DNA from: Rehmannia glutinosa
Taxonomy: Eukaryota > Streptophyta > Magnoliopsida > Lamiales > Orobanchaceae
Length of the DNA stretch: 64,000 nt
NCBI GenBank assembly: GCA_016081115.2
Contig: JABTTQ020001774.1
Location: 496,001-560,000, forward strand
Direction of reading: 5' to 3'
The notes under the pieces are model-generated. The model searched no databases, was not told the DNA's origin, and was given only the letters and a program-made list of their open reading frames with translations. Made by a program: the position numbers and the translations under genes. Each line of letters opens with the position of its first letter. Within the stretch, counting starts at the first letter, position 1. This document shows, piece after piece, positions 1-11,423 of the stretch.

Positions 1-1451
1 AAACCACACTTGGGTGGTTACTTCTCTTCCTCAAGGCAAGAAACCTATAGGGTGTAAATGGGTATTCAAAATCAAAAGGAAACCTGATGGGAGTGTGGAG
101 AGGCATAAAGCCAGGTTGGTGGCAAAGGGATATGATCAAGTTTATGGAATTGATTACATGGACAGTTTTTCCCCAGTTGCTAAGCTGGTCACAGTTAGAT
201 TCTTAGTTGCTTTAGCTACAGCCAGAGGGTGGTTTCTATCTCATGTTGACATTAATAATGCTTTCCTCCATGGGCATTTAGATGAAGACATTTTCATGTT
301 TCCTCCTGAGGGTTATACTAAAGCTGCAGCAGGTCAAGTATGTCATCTCAAAAGGAGTTTATATGGGCTTAAACAAGCCAGCAGACAGTGGAACACTGAG
401 TTTTGTGGAAAATTGGTGGCTTTTGGCTTTGTTCAGTCTCCTCATGACTGTTGTTTGTTTGTCAAATCTACTTCTCAGTCTTTTCTTGCTCTTTTAATAT
501 ATGTTGATGATGTTCTAATTACTGGATCAAGTATGGATGAGATTACTGCTCTGAAGCAATATTTGGATGGTCTTTTTACTATCAAAGACCTGGGTGAAGC
601 TAAGTATTTTCTGGGGGTTGAGATTGCAAGAGGTGCTGCTGGAACCTATCTCAATCAAAGGAAATACATTTTAGACATCCTCAAGGACACTGGTTTGTTG
701 CTTTGTAAGCCAGCTCCTACTCCTTTCCCTACAGGTGCAAAATTGGTAGGCAAGGCAGGGACACCCTTAACAGCTCCTGATCAATACAGAAGACTGATAG
801 GGAGGTTGCTTTACTTGAACTTCACTAGGCCTGATATTACTTATCGTGTTCAAAGACTTAGCGATTCTGAATAATCCTTATTCATCTCATTGGGAATGGC
901 TCTTCATCTATTGAGATATCTCAAGGGTTGCCCATCCAAAGGCCTGTTCTATCCTACCACTTCGATGAAAAATTGAGTGCCTATAGTGATGCAGACTGGG
1001 CATCTTGTGTTGACACTAGAAGGTCTGTGACTGGTTTTTGCATCTTCTTTGGTGATGCCTTAATTTCTTGGAAGACCAAGAAACAAAATACTGTCTCTAA
1101 ATCTTCAGCAGAATCCGAGTACAGGGCTTTAAGTTCATCTCGTGAACTTCAATGGATTGCATACTTAGTCTCGCCGATCTTTCCTTACACATTCCTCTTC
1201 CTATCCCATTGTTTTGTGATAATCAGCCCCATCTACATTGTTGAGAACCTGTGTTTCATGAACGTCTACTAAGCATCTTGAGATTGACTGCCACTTAGTG
1301 CGGAACAAGTTCAAGGAAGGTTTCATCACACCTCAGAAGGTTGTGTCTTCTCAGCAGGTTGCTGATATTTTTACTAAGGCATTGGGGGTGACTCAGTTTA
1401 ATTTTCTTGTATTCAAGTTGGGCATGAAGGATGCTCACCATGGCCCAACTT
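1..1451 (+). pseudogene. Ty1/copia pol fragment: reverse transcriptase and RNase H (decayed)
   Basis: The window opens inside a copia polyprotein. Frame 14-874 reads through the RT: an N-terminal KARLVAKGY block, DINNAFLHG, YGLKQASRQW and the catalytic YVDD near 500-515. RNase H follows in other frames (SDADWASC near 980-1010, SKSSAESEY near 1100-1130) and ends with ADIFTKALG near 1360-1385, just before the polypurine tract. Frame changes near 870, 965 and 1200-1270 break the protein, so it cannot encode a working polymerase. RT and RNase H of this family copy genomic RNA into cDNA in virus-like particles. The motif style suggests an Ale/Retrofit-type copia, but lineage assignment needs a tree. 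The 5' LTR, gag and integrase lie outside the window. Confidence 0.9.
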
Positions 1452-1461
1452 GAGGGGGGGC

Positions 1462-1657
1462 TGTTATGAATATTAGTTGATATATTAGAGTTGTTATTAG
1501 AGTTGCTAGTAGTCATTCACACGTTTTCATAGCTGTTTTCATTCCTCTATAAATAGCTACTGTACATCATGTTGAAAGTCATGTTTTACACGCAATAATA
1601 TGAATTTCCCTCCTTCCACATTTTCTCTCTCGTTTCATGCTGTCTTCAAATATTCCA
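1462..1657 (+). repeat. 3' LTR of the Ty1/copia element (right border approximate)
   Basis: A G-run polypurine tract (1452-1461) is followed at 1462 by TGTTATGAATATTAG, the expected TG start of a 3' LTR, immediately downstream of the RNase H frame. A TATAAATA promoter-like box lies near 1548. The right end is placed at a TTCCA near 1657, but no partner LTR is in the window, so a position near 1650 is equally possible. The short LTR (about 200 bp) fits an Ale-type copia. Confidence 0.65.
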
Positions 1658-2800
1658 CGTTTGATTCGTGATTAAGCTTTCAAGCCCTCGAATAACGTAA
1701 TTGAAATTCAAGTTCAAGTTTGGAGAAGATCAAACTGAAGAGTTCAACTCCAATATCTCAAATTTCGGATATTTTGTTCTTGAAAAAAAGAATAAGAGTG
1801 GAAATAGAGATTGTAACCTATATTTTTATTTTGATTTATATATATTTAATTTGTACGATTTTTCTTGTTTGTTTATTCGCAGATAATAAAAATTTGTGTT
1901 ACACTTGTCTCTTGCCATTTTTGGGGTCGAATCGGTTGGTCGATCTTTCTGGGGTTAGCCTCCGGATCGAATGCTAAGATGGACTCCCTACACTTGGTCT
2001 GTTGTACGTCGGACCATGTACAACATATATAAAAACAAGAAAATGAAGAAAGTATTATTTTGTTTTTTCCTCTCTAAAACTTTAAATTCTTATGTAGATT
2101 AAAAATTCATAATATTAAAAACGAATAAAGTATTTCTTTTTTTTTTTTTTTTTAGGTCGGCACTAATAAGAGAGAAATGAACTTTCTCGTTTCTCGATGT
2201 GATTGAAAATGATCACTAAAAAATAAATTAGAACCATCACGTGTGTCTTGTGCTGACCCACAAATGGAGAAAAACTCAAAAAGCAATTAGTTTAGCAAAC
2301 CTCTTGAATACAAAATTTTAGTTATAACGAAATTATTTATATCATAAAAATTTAATTAATTCACAGATTATTAGTATTCACAGATCGACCACTATCATCA
2401 AATTCGATTCCGTGATCTACTCATACATAACATTACACAAAATGTTAATCAAAAAGACAAAAAAAAAAAAAAAAAAAGAATTGAGTGTGCAATGTGTAAT
2501 CAAACTTTCTTAAGGCTCAATTTCACCACCATAAAGCAATTGAAGTAGTGTTTTATCTTCAATTTGGAGCAAAATTTTATTCTACTATTGTGCTAAAAAG
2601 GCTACACTATTTTAAAGATGTGAATATTTTTCTTCATAAATAACCCAACACCGTAATTGGGCTAAAATTTTTCTTTCCTTTTTGTTTTAGATTAATGATT
2701 TTAATGTATAAAAATATGAATTAAATTGAATATTATGAAATATTCTTTTTTAGTGAAAAATTTACCACAAATTTTTATAGATGAAATGTAAACTTTTTAC
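1658..2800. other. AT-rich intergenic stretch without a recognised gene
   Basis: I see only low-complexity A and T runs (near 2139-2155 and 2459-2477) and short open frames with no recognisable domain. A small block at 1880-2030 is more GC-balanced and begins after a TTCGCAG that could be a 3' splice acceptor, so a decayed exon is possible but unsupported. Confidence 0.5.
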
Positions 2801-3243
2801 CCAAATAGTATTAAATATGCACTAAAACTAAAATAACGAAAATAGTTTGAGATCGTCTTGCATCGGCAATCACCCAATCCCTCCCCCAAACGAAATCCAG
2901 AAAGCAAAACCTATCTTCAATTCCAACCAATAATCCGAATCCACGTGGCAAGAGAAAGGTCCACCTCAGCTGATCACCTTCTTCGTACATGACAAGTGAC
3001 AACGCCAGGCACAGACTGACCCCCACTCCTCCAAAAAGTTCACTAAAAGTCACACTTTTTCCTTGACTCTCTATGCACTTTTTCCAATTATCACACCATA
3101 GATTTTTCATCTGTGATCAAAATCTATGTGCACCAACAAAACGACTCCCTCAATGAACAAAAAACGACGCCCCAAGGCTCCCAAATCCAAAACTAAAGCC
3201 AAAAAACCCAAATTCCTCAGCCTCCGTCTCCAGTTTCCGGCAG
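2801..3243 (+). promoter_or_regulatory. Presumed promoter and 5' leader of the CCT gene
   Basis: This stretch is markedly richer in C and less AT-biased than the sequence to its left, as expected for plant promoter-proximal and leader DNA. The first ATG in frame with exon 1 is at 3244. I cannot point to a convincing TATA box or transcription start, so the boundaries are inferred from the gene model only. Confidence 0.35.
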
Positions 3244-6200
3244 ATGAAACCAAACAGATCAAACGTAATGGAACGGTTAAACAACAACAACAACAACAAC
3301 GCCATGGCAACGGACTCCCATCAGCTCAATTTATTCCCACTCCACCCGGAAAATCAAGTAGAAGAAGAAAGAGAAAGCCACGATCACGAAAACGTAGCCT
3401 TCTTTTTCTCCACCGCGGACGGCGGCGCCACCACTCTCACCGGTCTTCTCGATACCTCCGCTGCCGCCGCGGAGTCCAATTCCTCCCACACCAACAACAA
3501 TAGTTCAAGGTAATAATGTGAATTGATGACCGCATTCACTTCGTAAATTTTAATAAATTGTTAGTGTTTCCATGATCCGAGATCTGAAGAAAAAAAACTT
3601 CCAATGGAATTTCAGGCTCGATTATTTGCCGCCGTCTTCGGCTTCGCTAACGCAAGCTTACAGCGAGGAGCGAGCGGCGCTTGTGCGGAACGCGCTGAGG
3701 AATAGACATCGGGACTCGAGCGCGGAGAAATGGGTGTGCTACTCGGAGGTGGTTGAGAGGCAGGCCGTGAAGGAGGAGGAAGTGAGTAGCTCCGCCGTGG
3801 ATCCGCCGGCGGAGATCCAACGGGTGTCGTTGAAGCTAGATTACGATGAGATCATGAACGCCTGGTCTAACAAAGGCCCACTGTATATTGATGCACCCGA
3901 GTCTTCGCAGATTGTCCCCGACATTAACCATCTTTTCCTTTCACAGGAACCGTCCAATGATGTAAGTTCATTGCACTCTTTCTCCACTTTTAAAAATTAA
4001 ACTACATGAGTATATACTAACAATATTACTATTTTAATTTTTAATTTGTTTATAATCATGTGTTTGTGATTAATTAATTCAGAATCACACACGTGGTTAT
4101 TAAGACAGCTTTAGAAAAATAGTTCACAGTTTATTTAGGATAAAAAACGATACTTGAATGTGATTATAGACAAGATTGAGGATTAATATATAATGTTTGT
4201 GTCAATTATTATAGAGTAGTAATCATATGAATTTTGCAGTAGCTGGAGCCTGGAGGGGTAGGGGTAGTACATTGAAATTGAATAGCCAAGGGCTCAAATT
4301 GGGCATTAAATTGGATGCAAAAATCTTGGACCCCCTCTCGGCTTTTCCTTTAAGTGTTATCATCTTTTTTTTTTAATTATTTAAATTGATATTTGATTTT
4401 CCATATGGTAAGTGTATAATATGACATTATCAACATACACTTGTCATATATTCTTTTGAAATATAATATAAAATATCAAGATTCAATCTGTTTTTTCTCA
4501 GGCTAATGTTTCTAAAGTTTTACCTAGCTAATTCCTTTTTTTTTTATAATACAAATTCCAATAACTTTTGTTATACACATTAATTTAATGATACTTGTAA
4601 TGAATCCCAAAAAAAAAAAAAAAAAAAAAGAACCCAGAAACTAATTAAATAAAAAATCTAATTGTGAATCAAAGTAAAAGAAAAACTAGTCTGAAAATAT
4701 ACCAACATAGGTCGGAATCAGACTCTAGGTCTTTTCACATTTGGAGCTCCAATCTTACTATTGATGCAAACTTGCAAGATCTCATCTGGTTTTAAAAGTC
4801 ATATTCTCATTAGAATCTAGAGAGGTGAATGCAAAATTGCCCAAGGCTATTTTTTCTTTTTGTTGTCTTTGTTTTCTTTTTTTTTTATTTCGAATTGTTT
4901 GTTTTACAGATTAAGTCAAAAGAACTTTTGAAATTGTACCAGAATAACACGAAATCTTCTGAGACAATGGTGTACACTAGCACATGCATGCTAACAATTG
5001 TGTGAAAAACAGAACTGCTATGATTTCCAATTGTTGCTTTTGTCTGCTGAAGGAAAATGCTAATTTTTGTTTTTGAATTTATCTCTGTTTGAAAATATTT
5101 AAATTAGTCTAGCCACATTGGACCGTTAATCTAGCCACATAGGAACCCCTCATGTTAAGTTGAGTGAAGTGAATTGTGAGGGTTCGTTTTGGACTGTGGA
5201 ATAGGAAATCTTAATCCCATTTGGTTGCCACTTGCGCCACTAGGAGACTTGTTTGGCTAATTTAATTCAGTCAATTAGTTTATTTGGTGGTGAAATTATG
5301 CCATTTGATGTCACTCGACTTAATCATTACACTTTCTAATATGGCTCCTAGATTGGGTTGGACCCTATATTACGCCATGGAGGTGGATGCGAGCTTTTGG
5401 GGATATATTGGGCCTGAAGTATATTATTGAATCATTCCTTATCCAGCCCATTAAAAACCCCAACCAAGCAAAACCCGAGTAGATGAGTTAGAACTTTCCA
5501 AAGTCAGGCACATTAATTTGTTAACTTTAACATTAAATGAAATAGGCTATAGGCTCATTTAAATAAGTAATAATAACTAGAGTTACTTTTAATATTATAT
5601 TTATCATCTTATTTTTTTTTTTTTGAGAAATATATTTATCATCTTATTACTTTCATCGTTCATTTTGTCTTGTTAACAATGAAATTTTACATTATGATCT
5701 AGCTCGAGACAAGCTTAGGGAGTGTTTGCATATTTACTAGAAAGAATGATTTTCGGCTTTTAGCTCGGAAAAAAATTAGATTTTGGTGTTTGCAAATGTC
5801 AACTTATCCTTCTGATTTTGTTTCATTCAATTAGAATTGAAAAGCATGGGGGCGCTTTAGATTTTTTATTATGTTTGTGGTTTGACTTTTACACACAAAA
5901 AAATAAAGTATTTTTGCAACTTTTCTGCCAAACTCTCTCTCTTAACTTTTATTTATAAACACAATCAACTTATGATTATCAACTATGTGTCGGTTCCACA
6001 GCAATAAATTACTTCCTCCAAAACTATAAGTGTTTGCAAACACTCCCTTGATAAATCATGAATCTTTGTTAAGAGGTTGTACTAAAACTGGTTTCCTGGA
6101 ATGTGTGTATATGTTTGGCAGGGAATTAGGTGGGGATGTAATGGCGGGTCGTGGACAGTTCCAGAAATGGTGGGAAATATTGAAAATGGTGAAATGAGAA

Positions 6201-7055
6201 TGAGAATTAATGGAGATGATCAGTTGAAGATGGGGCAAAGGGAAGCCAGTGTGTTGAGGTACAAGGAGAAGAGGCAAAACAGGCTCTTCTCCAAAAAAAT
6301 ACGTTATCAAGTTAGAAAGCTCAATGCTGAGAAACGCCCTCGACTCAAGGTACAACTTTTTTTTTTTTGGTACTTTCTTTGTTAAGTTTTATAATTCATA
6401 CGCGTCCAAATTATTTAAAGGGGTAATATTCAAAAACTATCTTTGAAATTTGGGGCAATTACAGAAAATCTAGATAAGTTTTAAAATTATAGCAACTCCC
6501 TCCAAGTTTAATTCCATCCTATATTTTTACCCCAACTGTATGAAATTTGCTAACGTCATCAAATATCTTATAAATATGCCCCTCCATTTTTCTAAATGTT
6601 ATAAATAGACTCAATTTTTTTTTTTTCTGGCTATTTAATATTTAGAAAATTGAAGGATGTAATGATAAAATGTTGGATGGAAAGTTGGGTCTATTTGTAA
6701 TATTTTGAAAATTAATCGATGTAATTGTAAAATATTTAATGGAGTCAGCAAATTCCATTAGTCCAACAAGTGGATGGGGTAAAATATAAGATGGAAGTAA
6801 ATGGGTTTCCGTAATTTGAAATTTCTTTGTGTTTTTCTTATAATTACCTCAAACCTCATGGGTAATTTTTGTTATTATCTTCTTTTTTTAATATTCGGGA
6901 CTTGCTTCGTCTTATTTTTTTTCCTGCCCTTTCCTTCCCACAAATTATATAAGACTCGCTCTTTTCTTTTTTCTACTCCATTGCACTTCCTGATTTAATT
7001 ATATATTTACTTGTTTTTATTTTTTGGGCAGGGTCGATTTGTGAAGAGAAGTTGA
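3244..7055 (+). CDS. CCT-domain transcription regulator (CCT motif family), four exons
   Basis: Model: exons 3244-3509, 3616-3961, 6122-6349 and 7032-7055. All introns are GT-AG (donors GTAATA, GTAAGT, GTACAA; acceptors TTTCAG, TGGCAG, GGGCAG) and the joins keep frame, giving 287 codons plus TGA. The C-terminus is a clear CCT domain, from REASVLRYKEKRQNR in exon 3 to GRFVKRS in exon 4, with the usual LFSKKIRY core. CCT domains serve nuclear localisation and binding of NF-Y/DNA in CONSTANS-like regulators. Exon 2 has LKLDYDEIMNAWSNKGPLYI, a block typical of B-box-less CCT proteins such as ASML2/CIA2 relatives. I see no B-box zinc finger. Exon 1 encodes a poly-Asn run from an AAC repeat and an acidic segment. 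Start: 3244 is the first in-frame ATG; 3268 and 3304 are alternatives. Splitting the CCT motif so that the last exon codes only seven residues and the stop is common in this family. Function in this plant is unknown. Confidence 0.88.
3279..3299 (+). repeat. AAC trinucleotide repeat coding poly-Asn
   Basis: Seven AAC-type triplets in exon 1 of the CCT gene encode an asparagine run. Such coding microsatellites are prone to length variation and could be polymorphic between accessions. Confidence 0.85.
3962..6121 (+). other. Long intron 2 of the CCT gene
   Basis: This 2.16 kb intron separates the exon with the LKLDYDEIMNAW block from the CCT exon. It is AT-rich with A and T runs (4365-4376, 4609-4629) and contains a MITE at 5717-6048. 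No other coding block is seen. A possible acceptor at 4239 leads at once into a stop in the required phase. Confidence 0.75.
5717..6048. mobile_element. MITE in CCT intron 2 (hAT-like termini)
   Basis: Termini are inverted: AGGGAGTGTTTGCA at the left and TGCAAACACTCCCT at the right. The 332 bp interior has no coding potential, which fits a non-autonomous DNA transposon. I cannot identify a clear 8-bp target duplication, so the superfamily is tentative. Confidence 0.7.
6420..6875. mobile_element. MITE-like inverted-repeat block in CCT intron 3
   Basis: The left end carries GAAATTTGGGGCAATTACAG and the right end carries the imprecise reverse complement (near TATAATTACCTCAAACCTC). The inside has mirrored segments about annual copies of AAATATTTAATGG and TAAATATGCCCC. 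It lies wholly within the 682-bp intron 3. Borders are approximate and no target duplication is obvious. Confidence 0.45.
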
Positions 7056-7144
7056 GAACAAGGCTAAATTTTGGCAAACGATCATTTCCTTTTCCTTTTC
7101 CGCCCCTCTATTGTGATTTGTGAAGGCACTCTGGCACTGTAAAT

Positions 7145-7150
7145 AATAAA
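7145..7150 (+). terminator. Poly(A) signal of the CCT gene
   Basis: AATAAA lies about 90 bases after the TGA stop of the CCT gene, a normal spacing for a plant near-upstream polyadenylation element. Confidence 0.6.
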
Positions 7151-7309
7151 GGAACTTTATTAGCCTCCCAAGTATATGGGAATAATAATATATTAGCTAG
7201 ACATCCAAGCTTGTTGCGGTAACTGGTAATATCTGATTATTCTTTAGTTTTTTTTTTTTTTTTTTTTTTTCTACTATTAATATGGGGACATGTTCTCATT
7301 CAAATAGGG

Positions 7310-7615
7310 TAAAAACGGGATGTGCACGCATTTGGCCAGGTGTTCGACGGTTCATTGACGGATCCTCCTAAGGTAAAGAGAACAATTATATTCGACCCCC
7401 AATCTACTAATAATGATCTCTCCCGAATCGAACCCACACGGATGCTATTCGGTATGAGTTCCCACCAAATCTTCACTTTCGCATATGCCCGGGAGCAATT
7501 TGATGGAGCACGGATAAGAACCCCGACCTCCACCCCACAAACAATTTGATGGAGCGGGAATTTGAACCTCGACCTCCATCCCACAATCTTGTGGTGGTAA
7601 TAGGCTAAATGGTTA
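7310..7615 (-). repeat. tRNA-related degenerate repeat (SINE-like)
   Basis: On the minus strand, GAGGTCGAGGTTCAAATTCC near 7560-7585 resembles a pol III B box, and a second B-box-like AACC..CGAATCG stretch lies near 7430. The segment is more GC-balanced than its surroundings. No A box at the right distance or poly(A) end is clear, so a SINE remnant is only the best guess. Confidence 0.3.
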
Positions 7616-7679
7616 TTATTCTTTAGTTATTCTACTATTAATATAGTCCATGTTCGACAAATATCTAGAACTATATATA

Positions 7680-8992
7680 GGGATTGGATCTCGTATGACA
7701 ACCTCTTACCGTGTGGCAGTGTGGATTTATCCGATCCATCCACACCTTTTATTCAATGGTTCAGATTGCTATTAATAACTGGCTTATCAATTAATTAATA
7801 AGTGGAAATGGCATAATAGTAGCTAGCAAAATGTCGTATATCACGCCCCTACAATCAAGGGATTGATTAATATCACGTTTCCATAACTGAAATTGTGCAT
7901 CATTTTAATAGTTGAACTGTACACCATTTAATAACTGATTGTACACCATTTTATATCTAATAGTGCATCATTGTATAACTAATTGTACATCATCTAAAGG
8001 AATTATAAAGACAAATTGGTGTAACCATCTTCCCATTTAATAACTTAATTGTGCACCATTTTATACCTAACAGTGCATCATTGTATAACTAATTGTACAT
8101 TATCTAGAAACCCTATAAAGACAAAATAGTGTAACCACATTCCCATAATGATGCCCTACAATCATGGATGTGATAAAGATCACGTTTCTATAACTGAATT
8201 ATACATCATTTTAATAGTTGTACTGTGCACCATTTAATAACTGACTGTGCACCATTTTATATCTAAATTGCATTATTGTATAACTAATTGTACATCATCT
8301 AAAGGAACTATAAAGACAAAATGGTGTAACCATCTTCTCATTTTATAACTTAATTGTGCACTATTTTATATCTAACATCATTGTATAACTAATTGTACAT
8401 CATCTAAAAATTCTATAAAGACAAAATGGTGTAACCACCTTCCCATAATGACGCCTTACAATCATGGATGTGATAAAGATCACGTTTTCATAACTGAATT
8501 ATGCACCATTTTAATAGTTGAACTGTGCATCATTTAATAACTTGATTGTGCACCATTTTATATCTAACAATGCATCATTGCATAACTAATTGTATATTAT
8601 TGTGAGTAAACCACAATTGAATGAAAAAGCGGGAACAATCATAAAATCAAATCTCATAAAAATCGTTGGGATTGAATGGTGTACAATTAGTTATATAATG
8701 ATGCACTGTTAGATATAAAATGGTGTACAGTCAGTTATTAAATGATATATAGTTCAGCTATTAAAATGGTGCATAATTCAGTTATGGAAACGTGATATTA
8801 ATCAATACCTTGATTATAGGGGCGTGATTTATGGCATTTTGGTAGTTACTATTATGCCATTTCCACCTATTAATTAATTGATAAATCAGTTATTTTTAAT
8901 AGCAATCTGGACCATTGAATAAAAAGTGTGGATGGATTGGATTAATCCATATTGCCACACGGTAAGCCCCCTGCCACATTTGATCCTAACCC
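7680..8992. mobile_element. Foldback MITE with about 320-bp terminal inverted repeats (Mutator-like)
   Basis: The left end (GGGATTGGATC, then TTACCGTGTGGCAGTGTGGA) reappears inverted at the right end (near TGCCACACGGTAAG and GATCCTAACCC). The inverted similarity extends inwards over roughly 320 bp on each side (7680-7995 and 8665-8992). The element has no coding capacity. Very long inverted ends suggest a Mutator-like or foldback non-autonomous element. Flanks are TA-rich on both sides (CTATATATA and TATATATA), so the exact target duplication cannot be fixed. Confidence 0.8.
7853..8600 (+). repeat. Tandem repeat (about 300-bp unit) inside the foldback MITE
   Basis: The block starting CAATCAAGGG/CAATCATGGATGTGATAAA followed by ATCACGTTTCCATAACTGAA occurs at about 7853, 8160 and 8459. 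Each unit contains shorter alternating motifs such as TTGTGCACCATTTTA and TGCATCATTGTATAACTAA. The right inverted arm carries only one unit, so the array expanded in the left arm only. Confidence 0.75.
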
Positions 8993-9076
8993 TATATATA
9001 TACATACACATATATATAATAGCATAAATCCAAAACAAAAAAATTTCCGCTCCTTTTACTTCTTATATTAGGAAAA
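8993..9076 (+). mobile_element. 5' end fragment of an older Helitron (H0), split by H1
   Basis: TATATATAATAGC followed by AAAATTTCCGCTCCTTTT and ATATTAGGAAAA matches the 5' subterminal block seen in other Helitron copies here (20427, 24600). The continuation TATCATAAATGGTATTCC is found at 24559, directly after H1, so H1 inserted between A (9076) and T (24559). Confidence 0.6.
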
Positions 9077-10098
9077 CTAGTAATCTCGCACTTGTGTTGC
9101 ACGTGTATTATCATCTTACTAGTAATTCACCCCGTGCGTTACACGTATATTTTTATTTTAATATTATTATTTTATAATATCTATTAACATGAACTGGTAT
9201 TTATTACTTTATTTTAATAGTAATATTCGTATAAGGTTATTAAAATAAAAATTTATCTAACAATTTTATATTTTCAACTATAAACTTAAATGTCTAATTC
9301 AACTCGTAAGGATTTATCCCTCAATTTATGCATGTCTCTAAATTATTGTTTTATATATCCCTTTCTTTCTCACACACTTCTCTATAAATAATTATATATA
9401 ATTTGTGAGACATGTATTTTTATATTGTACTTGTATTGTTGAAAAAAATAAATACTTCACATTGTTAATCAAAAATGTAAACAGAGATATTATTCAAAAT
9501 AATATGGTAGAGAAAATCATGAGTAAAATTTAAAATAAACTATTATGTCATTGATATAAACGTTAGTAGTATTAACATAAATTTTACAGCAATATCATAG
9601 TAATTCACTAAAAAACTTACGAACATAAACATGATATAACTGAAACATGGTATAGAAATAGTACAATTGATATCAATATTCATTCTTTGACATTTATTTT
9701 CAATAGATGTATGTAAACCCCATGAGTTTTCTCATTTTGATCAACAATGGATTGATGTGAATCACTCATCAATAAAAAGAAATGATAGAATACACTGGGA
9801 AGTTCGACAATCCAAAAAATTTCAACTGGGAAATTTGTTTTAAAATGTAACATCAATCGATTAATCCTATATAAATGATTATATAATTGATTTTACAACA
9901 ATTTATTTAATGGCATTGGTTGACAATATAATTATTAATTATCATATATTGAGTTAACAATACATTATTCTTGTTACAAAAAATCTTTATATTGACTTAC
10001 CAAGCAAAAACACCGTCAATTTTAGATAACTTCAAAATATAAATTGGTCGCTAGATATTGATTATTTCATCTTCCAATATTGATTTATCAAAGTAAAG

Positions 10099-11366
10099 TG
10101 TTAGATAAATGTTTTTATCATGATTTTGATGATTTTGTTCAAATGAGTTTTTAAACCAAAACAATGTCCCTAAATGTTGTCTAAATATTTCCGATCGATT
10201 TAAAATATTTTTACTATTTTTCGTAGTATTTTTTTGGAGTTTATTTTCGATAAAAAATTGGACAACACATTTGTTTCAGGCTCGACCGGTCGCCCTATAG
10301 GGCAACCCGTACCTGAGTTGAGTTTTGAAACAGAAAAAGGGACGTAGAAAAAATGAGGGAGGCGGCCAGGTCGACCCCGGGCGACGTGCACACGGGAGTG
10401 CCCTCTTGAAGCCTCTGTCTTCTCTGTTTCGTATTTTAAATACCCCAACCTAGGTCATGGTCTCAGGCGCGACCGGTCGCACCCCCCTCCGACCGGTCCC
10501 CCTGTGTAAAAATCGCAGAAATTCAATTTCAATCTTATCTCTGCGCGACCTGTTGCACCCCTATTTTATCAGCAAACTATCTGTTGCAATTCCAGACAAC
10601 TTTTCCCTATTTTGTGGGATTGATTTCTAACAGCTATTTTGATGATTTTAAATGGTTTCTTTTGCAGCAAATCACTCCCCAAGGAGGAGCCTATGTTTGG
10701 AAATCAAAGCCAAGACCTCTCCTATAAATAGAGGCTTCATTCAAGCAACAAGATACAACACTCTACACAAGCAAAGAGCAAACAAGCAAACACTTTCATA
10801 TATCTTGTTGTATTAGCCTTAGCACTTTCACTTGCACAAATTTGAGGTCTAGGCTTTCAATTCTTGATTACACTTGTACTCATATTGTATCATTCATCAT
10901 TGAGTTGTAATCTTGATTTTTTGGTCATCATTCAACAAAAGACATCCTTGTGAGTATTCTTGTGGTAAGAATACACTTGGGTGATCTAGGTGATAGGTGT
11001 TTGAAGGTTGTGGTAATCTTCAAAGGTGTTGTAAGAGGGTTGTGGTAATCCTCGAGGTGGTGTAAGAGGGTTGTGGTAATCCTCAAGGTGTTGCAAAGAG
11101 GTTGTGGTAATCCTCAAGGTGTTGTATTATTAATTTTGGTAATTAATAAAATCTTCTTTTTTTTTTGAAATCCATCCCGGATATACTGGGGTGGTAGAGG
11201 ATTAGGCCCTAGGTGGGTTGAACCTCTTTAAATCGAAGTGTGCTATTTAGTTTCCGTACTTAGCATTTCGTCTTTGTTTGAATTTTCGAAAAAGAGGGCA
11301 AAATCTGAAAAACCGAGATAATCTATTCAACCCCCCTCTAGATTATCGTAGTCACTTGGACTAACA
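10099..11366 (+). repeat. 5' LTR of Sirevirus-1
   Basis: It begins TGTTAGATAAATG and ends GGACTAACA, 1268 bp, and matches 17287-18644 closely with several indels. CTATAAATAGAGG near 10722 is a good TATA box. Palindromic GACCGGTCG motifs occur at about 10284, 10471 and 10491. A short tandem array lies near the 3' part (10990-11130). Confidence 0.9.
10990..11130 (+). repeat. Minisatellite in the Sirevirus-1 LTR
   Basis: Four imperfect units of about 31 bp, each with GGTTGTGGTAATCCTCAAGG, stand in tandem. The 3' LTR has a corresponding array near 18270-18405 with a different internal arrangement, showing that unit number or content changed after insertion. Confidence 0.8.
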
Positions 11367-11368
11367 AG

Positions 11369-11385
11369 TGGTATCAGAGCCAAAC
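11369..11385 (+). other. Primer binding site (initiator Met tRNA type)
   Basis: TGGTATCAGAGCC follows the LTR end by two bases. This is complementary to the 3' end of plant initiator-Met tRNA, the usual primer for minus-strand synthesis in copia elements. Confidence 0.9.
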
Positions 11386-11423
11386 TCTTTGGCTAGCTCG
11401 TTCCGAGTAAAGAGGAAAGATCC

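Noticed and set aside
1701..1977. Two overlapping short plus frames right of the copia LTR
   Set aside because: AT-rich and without domain; coding status not supported.
3126..3503. Open frame of 125 codons rich in Lys and Arg overlapping CCT exon 1
   Set aside because: It is a different frame of the same exon; the frame that joins to the CCT domain is the one from 3244.
4236..4300. Possible extra exon of the CCT gene after TTTTGCAG at 4239
   Set aside because: In the phase required by exon 2 the first codon is TAG, and no other exon is needed to reach the CCT domain.
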